This document shows, piece after piece, positions 15,566 to 24,804 of a stretch of DNA of 64,000 bases. The notes beneath the pieces are model-generated. The model saw only the letters and a list, made by a program, of their open reading frames with translations, was not told where the DNA came from and did not search any database. This stretch comes from CAVVPY01 sp963750295. Its GTDB lineage: Bacteria; Actinomycetota; Actinomycetes; Mycobacteriales; Jatrophihabitantaceae. The stretch is from assembly GCA_963750295.1 (NCBI GenBank), contig CAVVPY010000002.1:1-64000 (forward strand). Direction: 5' to 3'. Each line of letters starts with the position of its first letter. Position 1 is the first letter of the stretch. A program made the translations under genes and the position numbers.

Positions 15566-16945
15566 TCAGGCGGGGACGACCGGCAGTGCGGCGGTGGCCT
15601 CGGCGATGAGCGCTTCGTCGAGTTCGTGGTCGATCATCTCGCCCGACAGGTACGCGTCGTAGGCGGGTAGATCCAGATGCCCGTGCCCGCACAGCGCGGT
15701 CAGGATGACGCGGGCCTCGCCGGTCTCCTTGCAGCGCAGCGCTTCGTCGATGGCGGCAGCGATGGCATGCGTCGGCTCCGGTGCTGGGACGATGCCCTCG
15801 GTCCGCGCGAACTGGATGCCCGCGGCGAAGCAGTCGCGCTGCGTCCTGGCGCTCGCCTCGATCAGCCCCTCCTCGTACAGGTGGCTGATCAGCGGGCTCA
15901 TCCCGTGGTAGCGCAACCCGCCGGCGTGGATCGGGTCGGGGATGAAGTCGTGGCCCAGCGTGTGCATCTTCATCAGGGGGGTCATCCCGGCGGTGTCGCC
16001 GAAGTCGTAGGCGTACACGCCCCGCGTCAGCGACGGGCAGGCTGCCGGCTCGACCGCGCGGATGACGGGGGACATCTTGCCGGCGAGCTTCTCGCGCAGG
16101 AACGGGAACATCAGCCCGCCGAAGTTCGACCCGCCGCCCGTGCAGCCGACGATGACGTCGGGCATCTCGCCGGCCATCGCCAGTTGCAGCAGCGCCTCTT
16201 CGCCGATCACGGTCTGGTGCAGCAGCACGTGATTGAGCACCGAGCCGAGCGCGTAGTTGGTGTCGGCGTTCTGCGCGGCGACCTCGACGGCCTCCGAGAT
16301 GGCGATGCCGAGCGAGCCGGTCGAATCGGGATGGGCGGCCAGGATCGCGCGGCCGGACTCGGTTAGCGTCGACGGCGACGGATGGACGACGCCGCCGAAG
16401 GTTTCCATCATGATGCGGCGGTACGGCTTCTGGTCGTAGGACGCCCGCACCTGCCACACCTCGCAGTCCAGGCCGAACTGCGCGCAGGCGAACGCCAGCG
16501 CCGTCCCCCACTGACCGGCACCGGTCTCGGTGGTGAGCCGCCGGATGCCGGCCTGCGCGTTGTAGTAGGCCTGCGGCACGGCGGTGTTCGGCTTGTGCGA
16601 GCCGGCCGGCGAGACGCCCTCGTACTTGTAGTAGATGTGCGCCGGGGTGTCGAGCGCCTTCTCCAGCCGGTGCGCCCGGTAGAGCGGGGACGGCCGCCAC
16701 AGGCGGTACACGTCCAGCACGGCGCCAGGAATGTCGACGTACTGGTCGGTGGTGACCTCCTGCATGATCAGGTCCATCGGGAACAGCGGGGCCAGATCGT
16801 CGGGGCCGACCGGCTGCAACGTCCCTGGGTGCAGCACCGGTGGCGGCGGGGTCGGCAGGTCGTGGATCAGGTTGTACCAGCGGGTGGGCTGCTCGGATTC
16901 CGACAGCAGGAACTTGGTCTGATTCGGCTGCGTCATGCCAGCCAC
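15566..16945 (-). CDS. trpB2: TrpB2-type tryptophan synthase beta-like PLP enzyme
   Basis: 459 residues, longer than standard TrpB (~400). The PLP-binding Lys is K118 in GVSPAGSHKPNTA, and the phosphate cradle CTGGGSNFGG is near residue 250. The N-terminal extension and the sequence RPSPLYRAHRLEKAL identify the TrpB2/TIGR01415 branch, which condenses indole (or, in some members, other nucleophiles) with serine or phosphoserine without a TrpA partner. No trpA or other trp gene is nearby, consistent with a stand-alone role such as indole salvage. ATG at 16945; an ATG four codons later is possible. Convergent with the DUF3151 gene across the hairpin. Confidence 0.9.
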   Translation of the reverse strand: MAGMTQPNQTKFLLSESEQPTRWYNLIHDLPTPPPPVLHPGTLQPVGPDDLAPLFPMDLIMQEVTTDQYVDIPGAVLDVYRLWRPSPLYRAHRLEKALDTPAHIYYKYEGVSPAGSHKPNTAVPQAYYNAQAGIRRLTTETGAGQWGTALAFACAQFGLDCEVWQVRASYDQKPYRRIMMETFGGVVHPSPSTLTESGRAILAAHPDSTGSLGIAISEAVEVAAQNADTNYALGSVLNHVLLHQTVIGEEALLQLAMAGEMPDVIVGCTGGGSNFGGLMFPFLREKLAGKMSPVIRAVEPAACPSLTRGVYAYDFGDTAGMTPLMKMHTLGHDFIPDPIHAGGLRYHGMSPLISHLYEEGLIEASARTQRDCFAAGIQFARTEGIVPAPEPTHAIAAAIDEALRCKETGEARVILTALCGHGHLDLPAYDAYLSGEMIDHELDEALIAEATAALPVVPA

Positions 16946-17019
16946 TATGGCCTGACAGCCGTGTCTACGAAAGCCCCGGCGATGGGGCGTCGGGAGCGTG
17001 AGGCGCTAGCCTTCGACGC

Positions 17020-18306
17020 ATGCCCGCGATCGTTCTCGTCGGCGCCCAGTGGGGCGACGAAGGCAAGGGCAAGGCGACTGACCTGCTCGGCAGCCGCGTC
17101 GATGCGGTCGTGAAGTTCAACGGCGGCAACAACGCGGGGCACACCATCGTGGTGGACGGTGAGAAGTACGCCCTGCACCTGCTGCCGTCGGGCATCCTCA
17201 CGCCCGGCTGCATCCCGATCATCGGCAACGGCGTCGTCGTCGACCTCGGCGTGCTGTTCGAGGAGATCGACGGGCTCGAGGCTCGCGGCGTCGACACGAG
17301 CAAGCTGAAGGTCAGCAACTCCGCGCACGTGATCACCCCCTACAACCGCACCCTCGACAAGGTGACCGAGCGCTTCCTCGGCAACGCGAAGATCGGGACG
17401 ACCGGCCGCGGCATCGGGCCGACCTACGCCGACAAGATGGCCCGAATCGGCATCCGGGTGCAGGACCTGTTCGACACCGAGGTGCTGCACGCCAAGGTGC
17501 TGGGTGCGCTGACCCTGAAGAACCAGACGCTGGTCAAGATCTACAACCGCAAGGGCTTCGACGTGGACGCGGTCGTCACCGAGTTGGCCGGCTACGCCGA
17601 CCGGCTGCGGCCGATGGTCACCGACACCAGCCTGTTGCTCGACCAGATGCTGAGCGAGGGCCGGACCGTCGTCCTCGAGGCCGGCCAGGCGACGCTGCTC
17701 GACGTCGACCACGGCACCTACCCGTTCGTCACGTCGAGCAACGCGACCGCGGGTGGCGCGTGCACCGGCAGCGGCATCCCGCCGACGCGCATCACCGGTG
17801 TCGTCGCCGTGGTGAAGGCCTACACGACCCGCGTCGGCGAAGGACCGTTCCCGACCGAATTGCTCGACGCCAAAGGCGAATTGCTGCGCACCGCGGGGGC
17901 GGAGTTCGGCACCACGACCGGCCGCCCGCGCCGGTGCGGGTGGTTCGACGCGCCGATCGCGCGCTACGCCGCGCGCATCAACGGCGTCACCGACTTCGTG
18001 CTCACCAAGCTCGACGTCCTCACCGGCCTGGACGAGGTGCCGGTGTGCGTCGCCTACGACGTCGACGGCACCCGGTGCGACGAACTGCCGACGAATCAGG
18101 CCGAATTCGCCCGCGCGGTGCCGATCTACGAGACGTTCCCCGGCTGGAGCGAGGACCTCGGCGCGGCGCGCACGCTCGACGACCTGCCGCGCAACGCGCG
18201 CGACTACGTCACGACGCTCGAAGGCATGATCAACGCGCCGATCTCGGTGATCGGTGTCGGGCCGGGTCGCGACGAGTCGGTCGTGGTCCGCGACCTGCTG
18301 CGCTGA
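17020..18306 (+). CDS. purA: adenylosuccinate synthetase
   Basis: 428 residues, the standard length. Joins IMP and aspartate using GTP in the first committed step to AMP. The phosphate loop GAQWGDEGKGK (residues 8-18), FNGGNNAGHT, GTTGRGIGPTY and the C-terminal guanine-contact region (LTKLDVLTGLDEVPVCVAYD) are all intact. ATG at 17020 gives MPAIVLVGAQWG, the normal N-terminus. First of three purine genes in an 6.3-kb stretch (purA, purD, purB), separated by exported or anchored propeller-like proteins rather than forming a tight operon. Confidence 0.97.
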   Translation: MPAIVLVGAQWGDEGKGKATDLLGSRVDAVVKFNGGNNAGHTIVVDGEKYALHLLPSGILTPGCIPIIGNGVVVDLGVLFEEIDGLEARGVDTSKLKVSNSAHVITPYNRTLDKVTERFLGNAKIGTTGRGIGPTYADKMARIGIRVQDLFDTEVLHAKVLGALTLKNQTLVKIYNRKGFDVDAVVTELAGYADRLRPMVTDTSLLLDQMLSEGRTVVLEAGQATLLDVDHGTYPFVTSSNATAGGACTGSGIPPTRITGVVAVVKAYTTRVGEGPFPTELLDAKGELLRTAGAEFGTTTGRPRRCGWFDAPIARYAARINGVTDFVLTKLDVLTGLDEVPVCVAYDVDGTRCDELPTNQAEFARAVPIYETFPGWSEDLGAARTLDDLPRNARDYVTTLEGMINAPISVIGVGPGRDESVVVRDLLR

Positions 18307-18359
18307 CCCGCGGCACTGCACTGACACGCAGCACAGCCGGGACGGGCAGACTGGGACGG

Positions 18360-19766
18360 GTGCGCCCAGCCACCTGCGTGTTCGCCGTCCTCGTCCTGCT
18401 CGCGGCCTGCACCTCGTCCGGGGGCGGCACCACCTCGCCGCCGGCGACCGGCCCGGCGCCGACACCGCCAGCCACGTCACCTGCGAGCGCGCCGGGGTCG
18501 AGCCCGGCCGGCGCGCAACCTGCCGACTGGCCCACCTATCACGGCGACCTGGCCCGGACCGGTGTCTCGGCCACGATGCCGGCGGTGCGCGGGCCGCTGA
18601 AGCTGACCCAGTCGATCGCGCTCGACGAGGCGGTCTACGCGTCGCCCATCGTCGTCGGCGGGATCACCGTCGTCGCCACCGAGAACAATTCGGTGTACGG
18701 CTTCGACGCGGGTTTTCACCAGCTGTGGCAGACGAATCTCGGCCGACCGTCCCCGGGGGACGAGCGCGAGTGCGGCAACATCGATCCGCTCGGCATCACC
18801 GGGACCCCGGTGTTCGACGCGTCGTCCGGGCTGGTCTACGTCTCGCCCGAACTCGGCGGCCCGCCGCGCCACCGACTGGTCGCGCTCGACCCGAAGACCG
18901 GGACGACGCGGTGGACGCGCAGCATCGACCTGCCCGGCGTCGAGACCCGGGCCATGCAGCAACGCGGGGCGCTGACCGTCACCGGCGGCCGCGTCTGGGT
19001 GCCGTTCGGCGGCCTGGCCGGCGACTGCGGCGGCTACAAGGGACGCGTCGTGGGTGTGCCGCTGGACGGGTCGGGCGCGGCGATCGCGTACACCGTCCCG
19101 ACCACGCGCGAGGCGGGTATCTGGACGCCGCCGGGGCCGGCGATCGATGCGAGCGGCAACCTGTTCGTGGCGGTCGGCAACGGCGAGTCGCTCACCGGGG
19201 ATCGCTACGACTACAGCGATTCGGTTCTCAAGATCAGCCCGGACGCGACGCTGCTCGACTCCTTCTCACCGACCACCTGGGCCACCGACAACGAGGCCGA
19301 CCTCGATCTCGGCTCTCAGGGCCCGGCGCTCGTCGGCGACCGGTGGGTGTTCATCGCGGGCAAGAGCGGGACGGCGTACGTCCTGCGCCAGAACGATCTC
19401 GGTGGCATCGGCGGGCAGGCCAGCAAGGCGGCGGTGTGTGCCTCGTACGGCGGCACGGCGGTGGTCGGCGACCTCGTGTTCGTGCCCTGCCAGGACGGCG
19501 TCCGGGCGGTGCGCATCGACTCGTCCGGCCGGATGGACGTGCGCTGGCACGCCGCCGAGGCGATCACCGGGTCTCCGGTCGTCGGTGGCGGGCGGGTGTG
19601 GTCGCTCGACCCGGGCGGCATCCTGCATGCGCTGGACCCGGCGACCGGGGCGTCGCGTGCGCAGGTGCGGGTCGGCGCGACCAGCCGGTTCGCGACGCCG
19701 GCGCTGTCGGGCCGGTCGGTGCTGATCGGCACGCTCACCGGGCTGGCCGTGGTCACCACGTCCTGA
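18360..19766 (+). CDS. PQQ-like beta-propeller lipoprotein
   Basis: 468 residues from the GTG at 18360. The N-terminus is a lipoprotein signal: hydrophobic FAVLVLLAA followed by Cys (lipobox LAAC), then a Ser/Thr/Pro-rich linker to about residue 60. The rest holds repeated blades with PQQ-type spacing (WPTYHGDLARTG, VSGLVYVSPEL, LDPKTGTTRW, GRVWSLDPGGILHALDPATG), suggesting a seven- or eight-bladed propeller outside the membrane. No quinone ligands are evident, so it is probably a binding or scaffold protein. Starting here puts the lipobox at residues 14-17. The stop codon opens a repeat of the 19.8/26.95 kb family. Confidence 0.85.
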   Translation: MRPATCVFAVLVLLAACTSSGGGTTSPPATGPAPTPPATSPASAPGSSPAGAQPADWPTYHGDLARTGVSATMPAVRGPLKLTQSIALDEAVYASPIVVGGITVVATENNSVYGFDAGFHQLWQTNLGRPSPGDERECGNIDPLGITGTPVFDASSGLVYVSPELGGPPRHRLVALDPKTGTTRWTRSIDLPGVETRAMQQRGALTVTGGRVWVPFGGLAGDCGGYKGRVVGVPLDGSGAAIAYTVPTTREAGIWTPPGPAIDASGNLFVAVGNGESLTGDRYDYSDSVLKISPDATLLDSFSPTTWATDNEADLDLGSQGPALVGDRWVFIAGKSGTAYVLRQNDLGGIGGQASKAAVCASYGGTAVVGDLVFVPCQDGVRAVRIDSSGRMDVRWHAAEAITGSPVVGGGRVWSLDPGGILHALDPATGASRAQVRVGATSRFATPALSGRSVLIGTLTGLAVVTTS

Positions 19767-19830
19767 CTCCCGCCGGCTTTGACCCTGCGGTGGCCGTGAT
19801 CCGGGTCCTGGAGCGACCACGGCGGGGTCA
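19764..19830. repeat. REP-like hairpin copy 1, beginning at a stop codon
   Basis: Directly after the lipoprotein stop, 21 bases (19773-19793) are identical to 26947-26967. The first part reads CCGGCTTTGACCCTGCGGTG. The outer arms TGACCCTGCGGTGGCC (19780-19795) and GACCACGGCGGGGTCA (19815-19830) pair at 14 of 16 positions. It is an imperfect copy of the perfect hairpin after sdaA and may act as a terminator before purD. Confidence 0.75.
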
Positions 19831-19854
19831 CAGGCGACGCTAGGCTGCGTGCTC

Positions 19855-21090
19855 GTGCGCGTCCTCGTCCTCGGCAATGGCGCGCGCGAGCATGCCCTGT
19901 GCCTGGCGCTCGCCGCGGACCCCGCGGTGACGGCGCTGGTCTGCGCGCCCGGCAACGCCGGGACGGCCGCAGTCGCCGAACAGCGCGGCGTCGACCCGCT
20001 CGACGGCGCGGCGGTCGCTGCCCTGGCCGGCGAACTGGACGCCGACCTCGTGGTCGTCGGCCCCGAGGCACCGCTCGTCGCCGGCGTGGCCGATGCTGTC
20101 CGCGCGGCCGGCATCGCCTGCTTCGGCCCGTCCCGCGCGGCCGCCCAACTGGAAGGCAGCAAGGCCTTCGCCAAGGACGTGATGGCCGCAGCCGGCGTCC
20201 CGACCGCGGCCGCGCACGTGTGCGCGACGGCGGCCGAGGTGGCGGCCGCGCTGGACGAGTTCGGCCCGCCCTACGTCGTCAAGGACGACGGCCTGGCCGC
20301 CGGCAAGGGCGTCGTCGTCACCACCGACCGGGACGAGGCGCTCGCGCACGCCGCCGGGTGTGCCCGGGTACTCGTCGAGCAGTACCTCGACGGGCCTGAG
20401 GTGTCGCTGTTCTGTGTGACCGACGGCGTCAGCGTCGTCCCGCTCGTCCCCGCGCAGGACTTCAAGCGCATCGGGGACGGCGACACCGGCCCGAACACCG
20501 GCGGGATGGGCGCGTACGCGCCGCTGCCGTGGCTGCCGGCCGGCTTCGCCGAGGACGTCGCGGCCCGTATCGCGCAACCGACGATCGACGAGCTGGCCCG
20601 CCGCGGCACCCCGTTCACCGGCCTGCTCTACGTCGGCCTGGCGATGACCGCGGCCGGGCCGCGCGTGGTCGAGTTCAACGCACGGTTCGGCGATCCCGAG
20701 ACCCAGGTGGTGCTGGCCCTGCTCGAAACCCCGCTCGCGGGCGTCCTCGCCTGGGCGGCGACGGGTGGCCCCCCGCCCACCCTGGTCTGGGCGGACGGCG
20801 CCGCCGTCACCGTCGTCCGGGCCGCGGCGGGCTACCCCGGGACGCCCCGCGCGGGTGACGTGATCATCGGCGCGGAGCAGGACGGCGTCATCCATGCCGG
20901 CACGCGCCGCCGCGACGACGGCGCGATCGTGTCCAGCGGCGGCCGCGTCCTCAGCGTCACCGGCACCGGCCATGACCTCGCGGCGGCCCGCGAGGCCGCC
21001 TACCGGCTCGCCGCGACGGTCGAGCTGCCCGGCGGGCGCCAGCGCAGCGACATCGCCCTGCGGGCCGTCCGCGGCGAGATCACGATCTGA
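19855..21090 (+). CDS. purD: phosphoribosylamine-glycine ligase
   Basis: 411 residues. ATP-grasp enzyme joining phosphoribosylamine and glycine, step two of purine synthesis. Motifs in order: GNGAREHAL at the N-terminus, FGPSRAAAQLEGSKAFAKD, ATP-grasp YVVKDDGLAAGKGVVV, PNTGGMGAYAP, and the metal-binding VVEFNARFGDPE. GTG at 19855 gives VRVLVLGNG, the family's usual start; a GTG two codons upstream is possible. It lies 88 bases after the lipoprotein gene, across a REP-like hairpin. Confidence 0.96.
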   Translation: MRVLVLGNGAREHALCLALAADPAVTALVCAPGNAGTAAVAEQRGVDPLDGAAVAALAGELDADLVVVGPEAPLVAGVADAVRAAGIACFGPSRAAAQLEGSKAFAKDVMAAAGVPTAAAHVCATAAEVAAALDEFGPPYVVKDDGLAAGKGVVVTTDRDEALAHAAGCARVLVEQYLDGPEVSLFCVTDGVSVVPLVPAQDFKRIGDGDTGPNTGGMGAYAPLPWLPAGFAEDVAARIAQPTIDELARRGTPFTGLLYVGLAMTAAGPRVVEFNARFGDPETQVVLALLETPLAGVLAWAATGGPPPTLVWADGAAVTVVRAAAGYPGTPRAGDVIIGAEQDGVIHAGTRRRDDGAIVSSGGRVLSVTGTGHDLAAAREAAYRLAATVELPGGRQRSDIALRAVRGEITI

Positions 21091-21117
21091 CTGGCTGGGC
21101 GCATCCGTCGTCCGTCG

Positions 21118-21183
21118 CTAGCCCTCGTCGAAGCACAGGCAGAACGGGTGGCCGGCAGGTTCGATGAGCCTGTCGTGGCTGAT
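21118..21183 (-). pseudogene. remnant of a VOC/glyoxalase-family C-terminus
   Basis: On the minus strand, the last ~20 codons before a TAG at 21118-21120 read ISHDRLIEPAGHPFCLCFDEG. The DPAGHPFCLC-like ending is characteristic of VOC (glyoxalase-like) proteins. Upstream codons in the same frame show no further family resemblance, so only the 3' tip survives. Inference from pattern; it may be chance. Confidence 0.4.
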
Positions 21184-21251
21184 CATCAGTGTCGAGGCCC
21201 CTCGGCCGGGCGAGCTTGCGCCCGCACGCGTTGCCGCGCAAGGTTGGACGG

Positions 21252-21788
21252 GTGCGAGCGGGGGCGGGACCGACGGTCGAGTTCCTCGACCCGAGCGATG
21301 ACGCCGGGCAGTGCGAGCCCGACCTGCTCGACACCGGCCGCACCCGCCGGCGGCGCGCCCCCTTCGTCCTCGCGCTGCTCGTCTGCCTGGCGATCGGCGC
21401 GGGCGCCTGGGTGGGTGCACACGAGCGCGGCCGGGGGTGGACCGATGTGCGCAACCCGGTCCCCGATATCGCGCGGCACGCGGTGCTGGCCAACCTGCCG
21501 GGCGCCGTGCTCGTCTCCGCGCTCGACCTGCCGGCCGGGCAGCGCATCGAGCGCCTGCTCGAGATCACCGTGGCCGGCGAACGGTTGCGGGTCCGGGTGG
21601 AGGGCCGGGACCGGGCGGCGCGTTGGCCGAGGATGGTGCTCGAAGCGAAGCGGGGACGGGCGCAGGTGGACTATCTGGCGCAGCGCTACGCGGTCCGGGT
21701 GATCTGGACGGGGACGAGGATCGATCTCGACCGGATTCCGGCCGTACTGCAACTGGCCGCCGACCCGGACCTGGCCGACGGGGTGTGA
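21252..21788 (+). CDS. single-pass membrane protein, unknown
   Basis: 178 residues from the GTG at 21252 (VRAGAGPTVEFLD); an ATG at 21189 in frame would add 21 unlikely residues. An acidic cytoplasmic N-terminus with PSDDAGQCEPDLLDT is followed by RTRRRR and one membrane span (residues ~35-53), then a ~120-residue domain with many Arg and Val/Leu strands. I recognise no family. It sits 50 bases upstream of purB on the same strand and may share its transcript. Confidence 0.62.
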   Translation: MRAGAGPTVEFLDPSDDAGQCEPDLLDTGRTRRRRAPFVLALLVCLAIGAGAWVGAHERGRGWTDVRNPVPDIARHAVLANLPGAVLVSALDLPAGQRIERLLEITVAGERLRVRVEGRDRAARWPRMVLEAKRGRAQVDYLAQRYAVRVIWTGTRIDLDRIPAVLQLAADPDLADGV

Positions 21789-21837
21789 CGATGCGCCTCC
21801 GGGCTGCGTTCGCGCCGCCGACTGAGACAATGGTCCG

Positions 21838-23271
21838 GTGAAGCCGGTGGTCGCGAACGTCCTCGCCGGGCGCTACGCGTCCGGGCCGATGGTGACGATC
21901 TGGTCGCCGGAGCACAAAGTGGTCCTGGAACGGCAGTTGTGGCTGGCCGTGTTGCGCGCGCAGGCAGAACTCGGCGTGGGCGTCCCGGCCGACGCGATCC
22001 AGGCCTACCAGCGGGTGGTCGACCAGGGCACGGACGCGGTGTCGCTCGACCGGATCGCCGAGCGCGAACGCGTCACCCGCCACGACGTGAAGGCGCGCAT
22101 CGAGGAATTCGCCGAGCTGGCCGGCCACGAGCAGATCCACAAGGGCATGACCAGCCGCGACCTGACCGAGAACGTCGAGCAGTTGCAGGTGCGCTCGTCG
22201 CTGGCACTCGTCCGGACGAAGACGCTGGCCGTCCTCGCCCGGCTGGCCCGCCGCGCGGGGGAGTTCGACGCGCTGGTGCTGACCGGTCGCTCGCACAACG
22301 TCGCTGCGCAGGCGACCACGCTGGGCAAGCGGTTCGCGACTGTGGCCGATGAGTTGCTCGTCGCCCTCGCCCGCCTCGACGACCTCCTCGTCCGGTACCC
22401 GTTGCGCGGCATCAAGGGTCCGGTGGGGACGTCGCAGGACATGCTCGACCTGTTCGGCGGCGACACGGGCAAGCTGGCCCAGCTCGAGGCGCAGGTCGCG
22501 TCGCACCTCGGGTTCACGCGGTCGATGACCAGCGTCGGTCAGGTGTACCCGCGCTCGCTGGACTTCGACGTGGTGTCGGCGCTCGTGCAACTCGCGGCGG
22601 CGCCGTCCTCGCTGGCCACGACGATCCGGCTGATGGCCGGGCACGAACTGGTGACCGAGGGGTTCCGCCCGGGGCAGGTCGGCTCCAGCGCGATGCCGCA
22701 CAAGATGAACACCCGCTCGGCCGAGCGGATCAACGGGTTCCTCGTGCTGCTGCGCGGGTACGCCGCGATGACCTCCGAGCTGGCGGGCGCGCAGTGGAAC
22801 GAGGGGGACGTGTCCTGCTCGGTGGTGCGCCGGGTCGCGCTGCCCGACTCGTTCTACGCCGTGGACGGGCTGCTCGAGACCACCCTCACCGTCCTGGACG
22901 AGTTCGGTGCCTACCCGGCCGTGGTCGAGCGCGAGCTCGATCGCTACCTGCCGTTCCTCGCGACCACCAAGGTGCTGATGGCCGCCGTGCGTGCCGGTGT
23001 CGGGCGCGAGGCGGCGCACGAGGCGATCAAGGACAGCGCGGTCGCGGTCGCGCTCGAGATGCGCGAGAAGGGCACCGAGCGCAACGACCTGCTCGACCGG
23101 CTGGCGGCGGACTCGCGGCTGGCCGGCGTGCAACTGTCCGGAGTGCTCGCCGAGCCGTTGAGCTTCACCGGCGCCGCGCGTGACCAGGTCGCGGCCGTCA
23201 TCGCCGCGGTCGACGACGCGCTGCGCAGCGAACCGGCCGCGGCCGACTACCGCCCGGAACCGATCCTCTGA
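21838..23271 (+). CDS. purB: adenylosuccinate lyase
   Basis: 477 residues. Fumarase/aspartase superfamily enzyme that acts twice in purine synthesis, releasing fumarate from SAICAR and from adenylosuccinate. The signature GSSAMPHKMNTRSAE is near residue 281, with the catalytic loop serine. Other conserved stretches are HKGMTSRDLTENVEQ and SHNVAAQATTLGKR, the latter with the catalytic His. GTG start at 21838. It precedes the membrane-anchored gene at 23277 by five bases, so the two are probably co-transcribed. Confidence 0.96.
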   Translation: MKPVVANVLAGRYASGPMVTIWSPEHKVVLERQLWLAVLRAQAELGVGVPADAIQAYQRVVDQGTDAVSLDRIAERERVTRHDVKARIEEFAELAGHEQIHKGMTSRDLTENVEQLQVRSSLALVRTKTLAVLARLARRAGEFDALVLTGRSHNVAAQATTLGKRFATVADELLVALARLDDLLVRYPLRGIKGPVGTSQDMLDLFGGDTGKLAQLEAQVASHLGFTRSMTSVGQVYPRSLDFDVVSALVQLAAAPSSLATTIRLMAGHELVTEGFRPGQVGSSAMPHKMNTRSAERINGFLVLLRGYAAMTSELAGAQWNEGDVSCSVVRRVALPDSFYAVDGLLETTLTVLDEFGAYPAVVERELDRYLPFLATTKVLMAAVRAGVGREAAHEAIKDSAVAVALEMREKGTERNDLLDRLAADSRLAGVQLSGVLAEPLSFTGAARDQVAAVIAAVDDALRSEPAAADYRPEPIL

Positions 23272-23276
23272 ACGCG

Positions 23277-24395
23277 GTGCCCAAACAGCTGATGGACGAG
23301 GAGGTCCTGGACACAGGGCCGGGCCTGCCGCGGTGGCTGCCCTGGGTGGGTGGCGCCGTCGCGACCGTGCTCGCCGTCGCGCTGCTGCTCGTCACGCTCT
23401 CGCACCACGACTCGGGCAACGACTCGGGCAACCCGGCGGCCTCGCGGTCGGCCACGTCGACTGCGTCCGTCCCGCCGGTAGGTGCGCCGGTAAACGGCAT
23501 CGGTGAGGACGTGCCGCTGGCCGGCCCCGGCCCGGCTCTGGACGTGGCGATGGTCGGCGACACGGCGTGGATCCTGCAAGACGGCACGATCAGTGTCGTC
23601 AACCCGCACGGCGGTGTGCTGGCCAGTGTCAAGATCACCAATGCCGAGTTCGCGCGCAGATCCGGCGTGGCGCAGTTGGTCGTCGACGCGTCCGGATCGA
23701 CGCTGTGGATCTACTTCCCGCACCTCGCCAACTCCTCGGTGCTGCGGCTAGACGCGCGCACGCTCGACCTGCAAGCAGTGATCCCGCCCGGACCCGCCTA
23801 CGACTCGGCCGCCGCGCTGGACGGGACGCTGTATCTGAGCTCCCACCACCGGCTGCTGCGGGTCCGGCCGGGGCAGCGCATGCCGGTGGCCGTGTCGGGC
23901 ATCCCGCCGCTGACGGGTGCGCTGGTCGCCGACCCGCTGCGCGCACGGCTGCTCGTCTTCGAACCCGAACGCACCGGGGCGCAGCTCGTGGCGATCGGCT
24001 CGTCCGGTGCGGTGTCGACCACCGCGCTGCGACAGCCAGTGGTCAAGGCGACGATCGCCGTGACCGGTTCGGGTCGCATCTGGCTCGGCGGTTTCGGCGC
24101 CAGCGGGGCAATCCTCGAACGCCTTGATCCGGGCACCCTGCAAGTCAGCGGTTTCAGCTCGGTGGTCGACGCGGTCGGCCCGGGCGCCGTCGTCGTCGCG
24201 GCCGGTCGCTCGGACCTGCTCGTGACCAGCGGGGGCGGTGCACAGCTGCTGTGGTGCGTCCACGACGTCGACGGGACGTCCGGTGGCTCGTGGAACGTCA
24301 ACCCCGAGTTCGCGGCGCTCACGCCCGCCGGCGCGCTGGTGATCGACGGGGGGCAGGTGCGCGCACTCGCCCTGCCCGCCGACTGCGCGGGCTGA
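23277..24395 (+). CDS. membrane-anchored propeller-like extracellular protein
   Basis: 372 residues from GTG 23277. A short cytoplasmic segment is followed by one membrane span (WVGGAVATVLAVALLLVTL, about residues 23-42), a Ser/Thr/Asn-rich linker to residue 75, and an extracytoplasmic domain made of repeated beta-strand blades (DVAMVGDTAWILQDG, LVVDASGSTLWIYFP, AAALDGTLYLSSHHRLLRV, SGRIWLGGFGASG). This suggests a beta-propeller like the lipoprotein at 18360. Two cysteines near the end could pair. No enzyme motif. Coupled to purB by position only. Confidence 0.75.
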   Translation: MPKQLMDEEVLDTGPGLPRWLPWVGGAVATVLAVALLLVTLSHHDSGNDSGNPAASRSATSTASVPPVGAPVNGIGEDVPLAGPGPALDVAMVGDTAWILQDGTISVVNPHGGVLASVKITNAEFARRSGVAQLVVDASGSTLWIYFPHLANSSVLRLDARTLDLQAVIPPGPAYDSAAALDGTLYLSSHHRLLRVRPGQRMPVAVSGIPPLTGALVADPLRARLLVFEPERTGAQLVAIGSSGAVSTTALRQPVVKATIAVTGSGRIWLGGFGASGAILERLDPGTLQVSGFSSVVDAVGPGAVVVAAGRSDLLVTSGGGAQLLWCVHDVDGTSGGSWNVNPEFAALTPAGALVIDGGQVRALALPADCAG

Positions 24396-24399
24396 GCTG

Positions 24400-24804
24400 T
24401 TAGCCGCGCAGTAGTGGCAGTACCGCCTGAGTCTGTGTGGTCTGCGCGACCAGCCGGCCGTCGGCGTCGCGCAGGTCGGTCTGGACGACGATGCTCGTTC
24501 GCCCGACGTGCAGCGGGCGCGCGACCGCGGTGACGGTTCCTGCTCGGACGCCGCGCAGGAACGCGGTGGACGAGGTCGTCGTGCTGGTCGTCGTGTCGGG
24601 CGGCAGGTTGAGGTAGGCGCACGCGGCGCCGACGCTGTCGGCGAGCGCCATGATCGCGCCGCCGTGCAGCGCACCGCCGGCGGTCGTGCGCTCGGGCGTC
24701 CAGTCGAGGTGGCCGGTCACCTCACCGGCGCTCGCGGCGCTGAGCCGGACGCCGAGTTCGGCGGCGAACGGCATCAGCGAGATCAGGTCACCGGGCTCGG
24801 TCAT
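24400..24804 (-). CDS. PaaI-type hotdog thioesterase
   Basis: 134 residues. Single hotdog fold; the helix carrying TTAGGALHGGAIMALADSVGA holds the HGG motif and active-site Asp of the PaaI/YbgC group, which hydrolyses acyl- or aryl-CoA esters. A Thr-rich stretch DTTTSTTTSSTAFLRGV is a normal strand of the fold. ATG at 24804 overlaps the TGA of the siderophore-interacting gene (24801-25538) by four bases, so it is the second gene of a coupled pair. Substrate not predictable. Confidence 0.88.
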   Translation of the reverse strand: MTEPGDLISLMPFAAELGVRLSAASAGEVTGHLDWTPERTTAGGALHGGAIMALADSVGAACAYLNLPPDTTTSTTTSSTAFLRGVRAGTVTAVARPLHVGRTSIVVQTDLRDADGRLVAQTTQTQAVLPLLRG

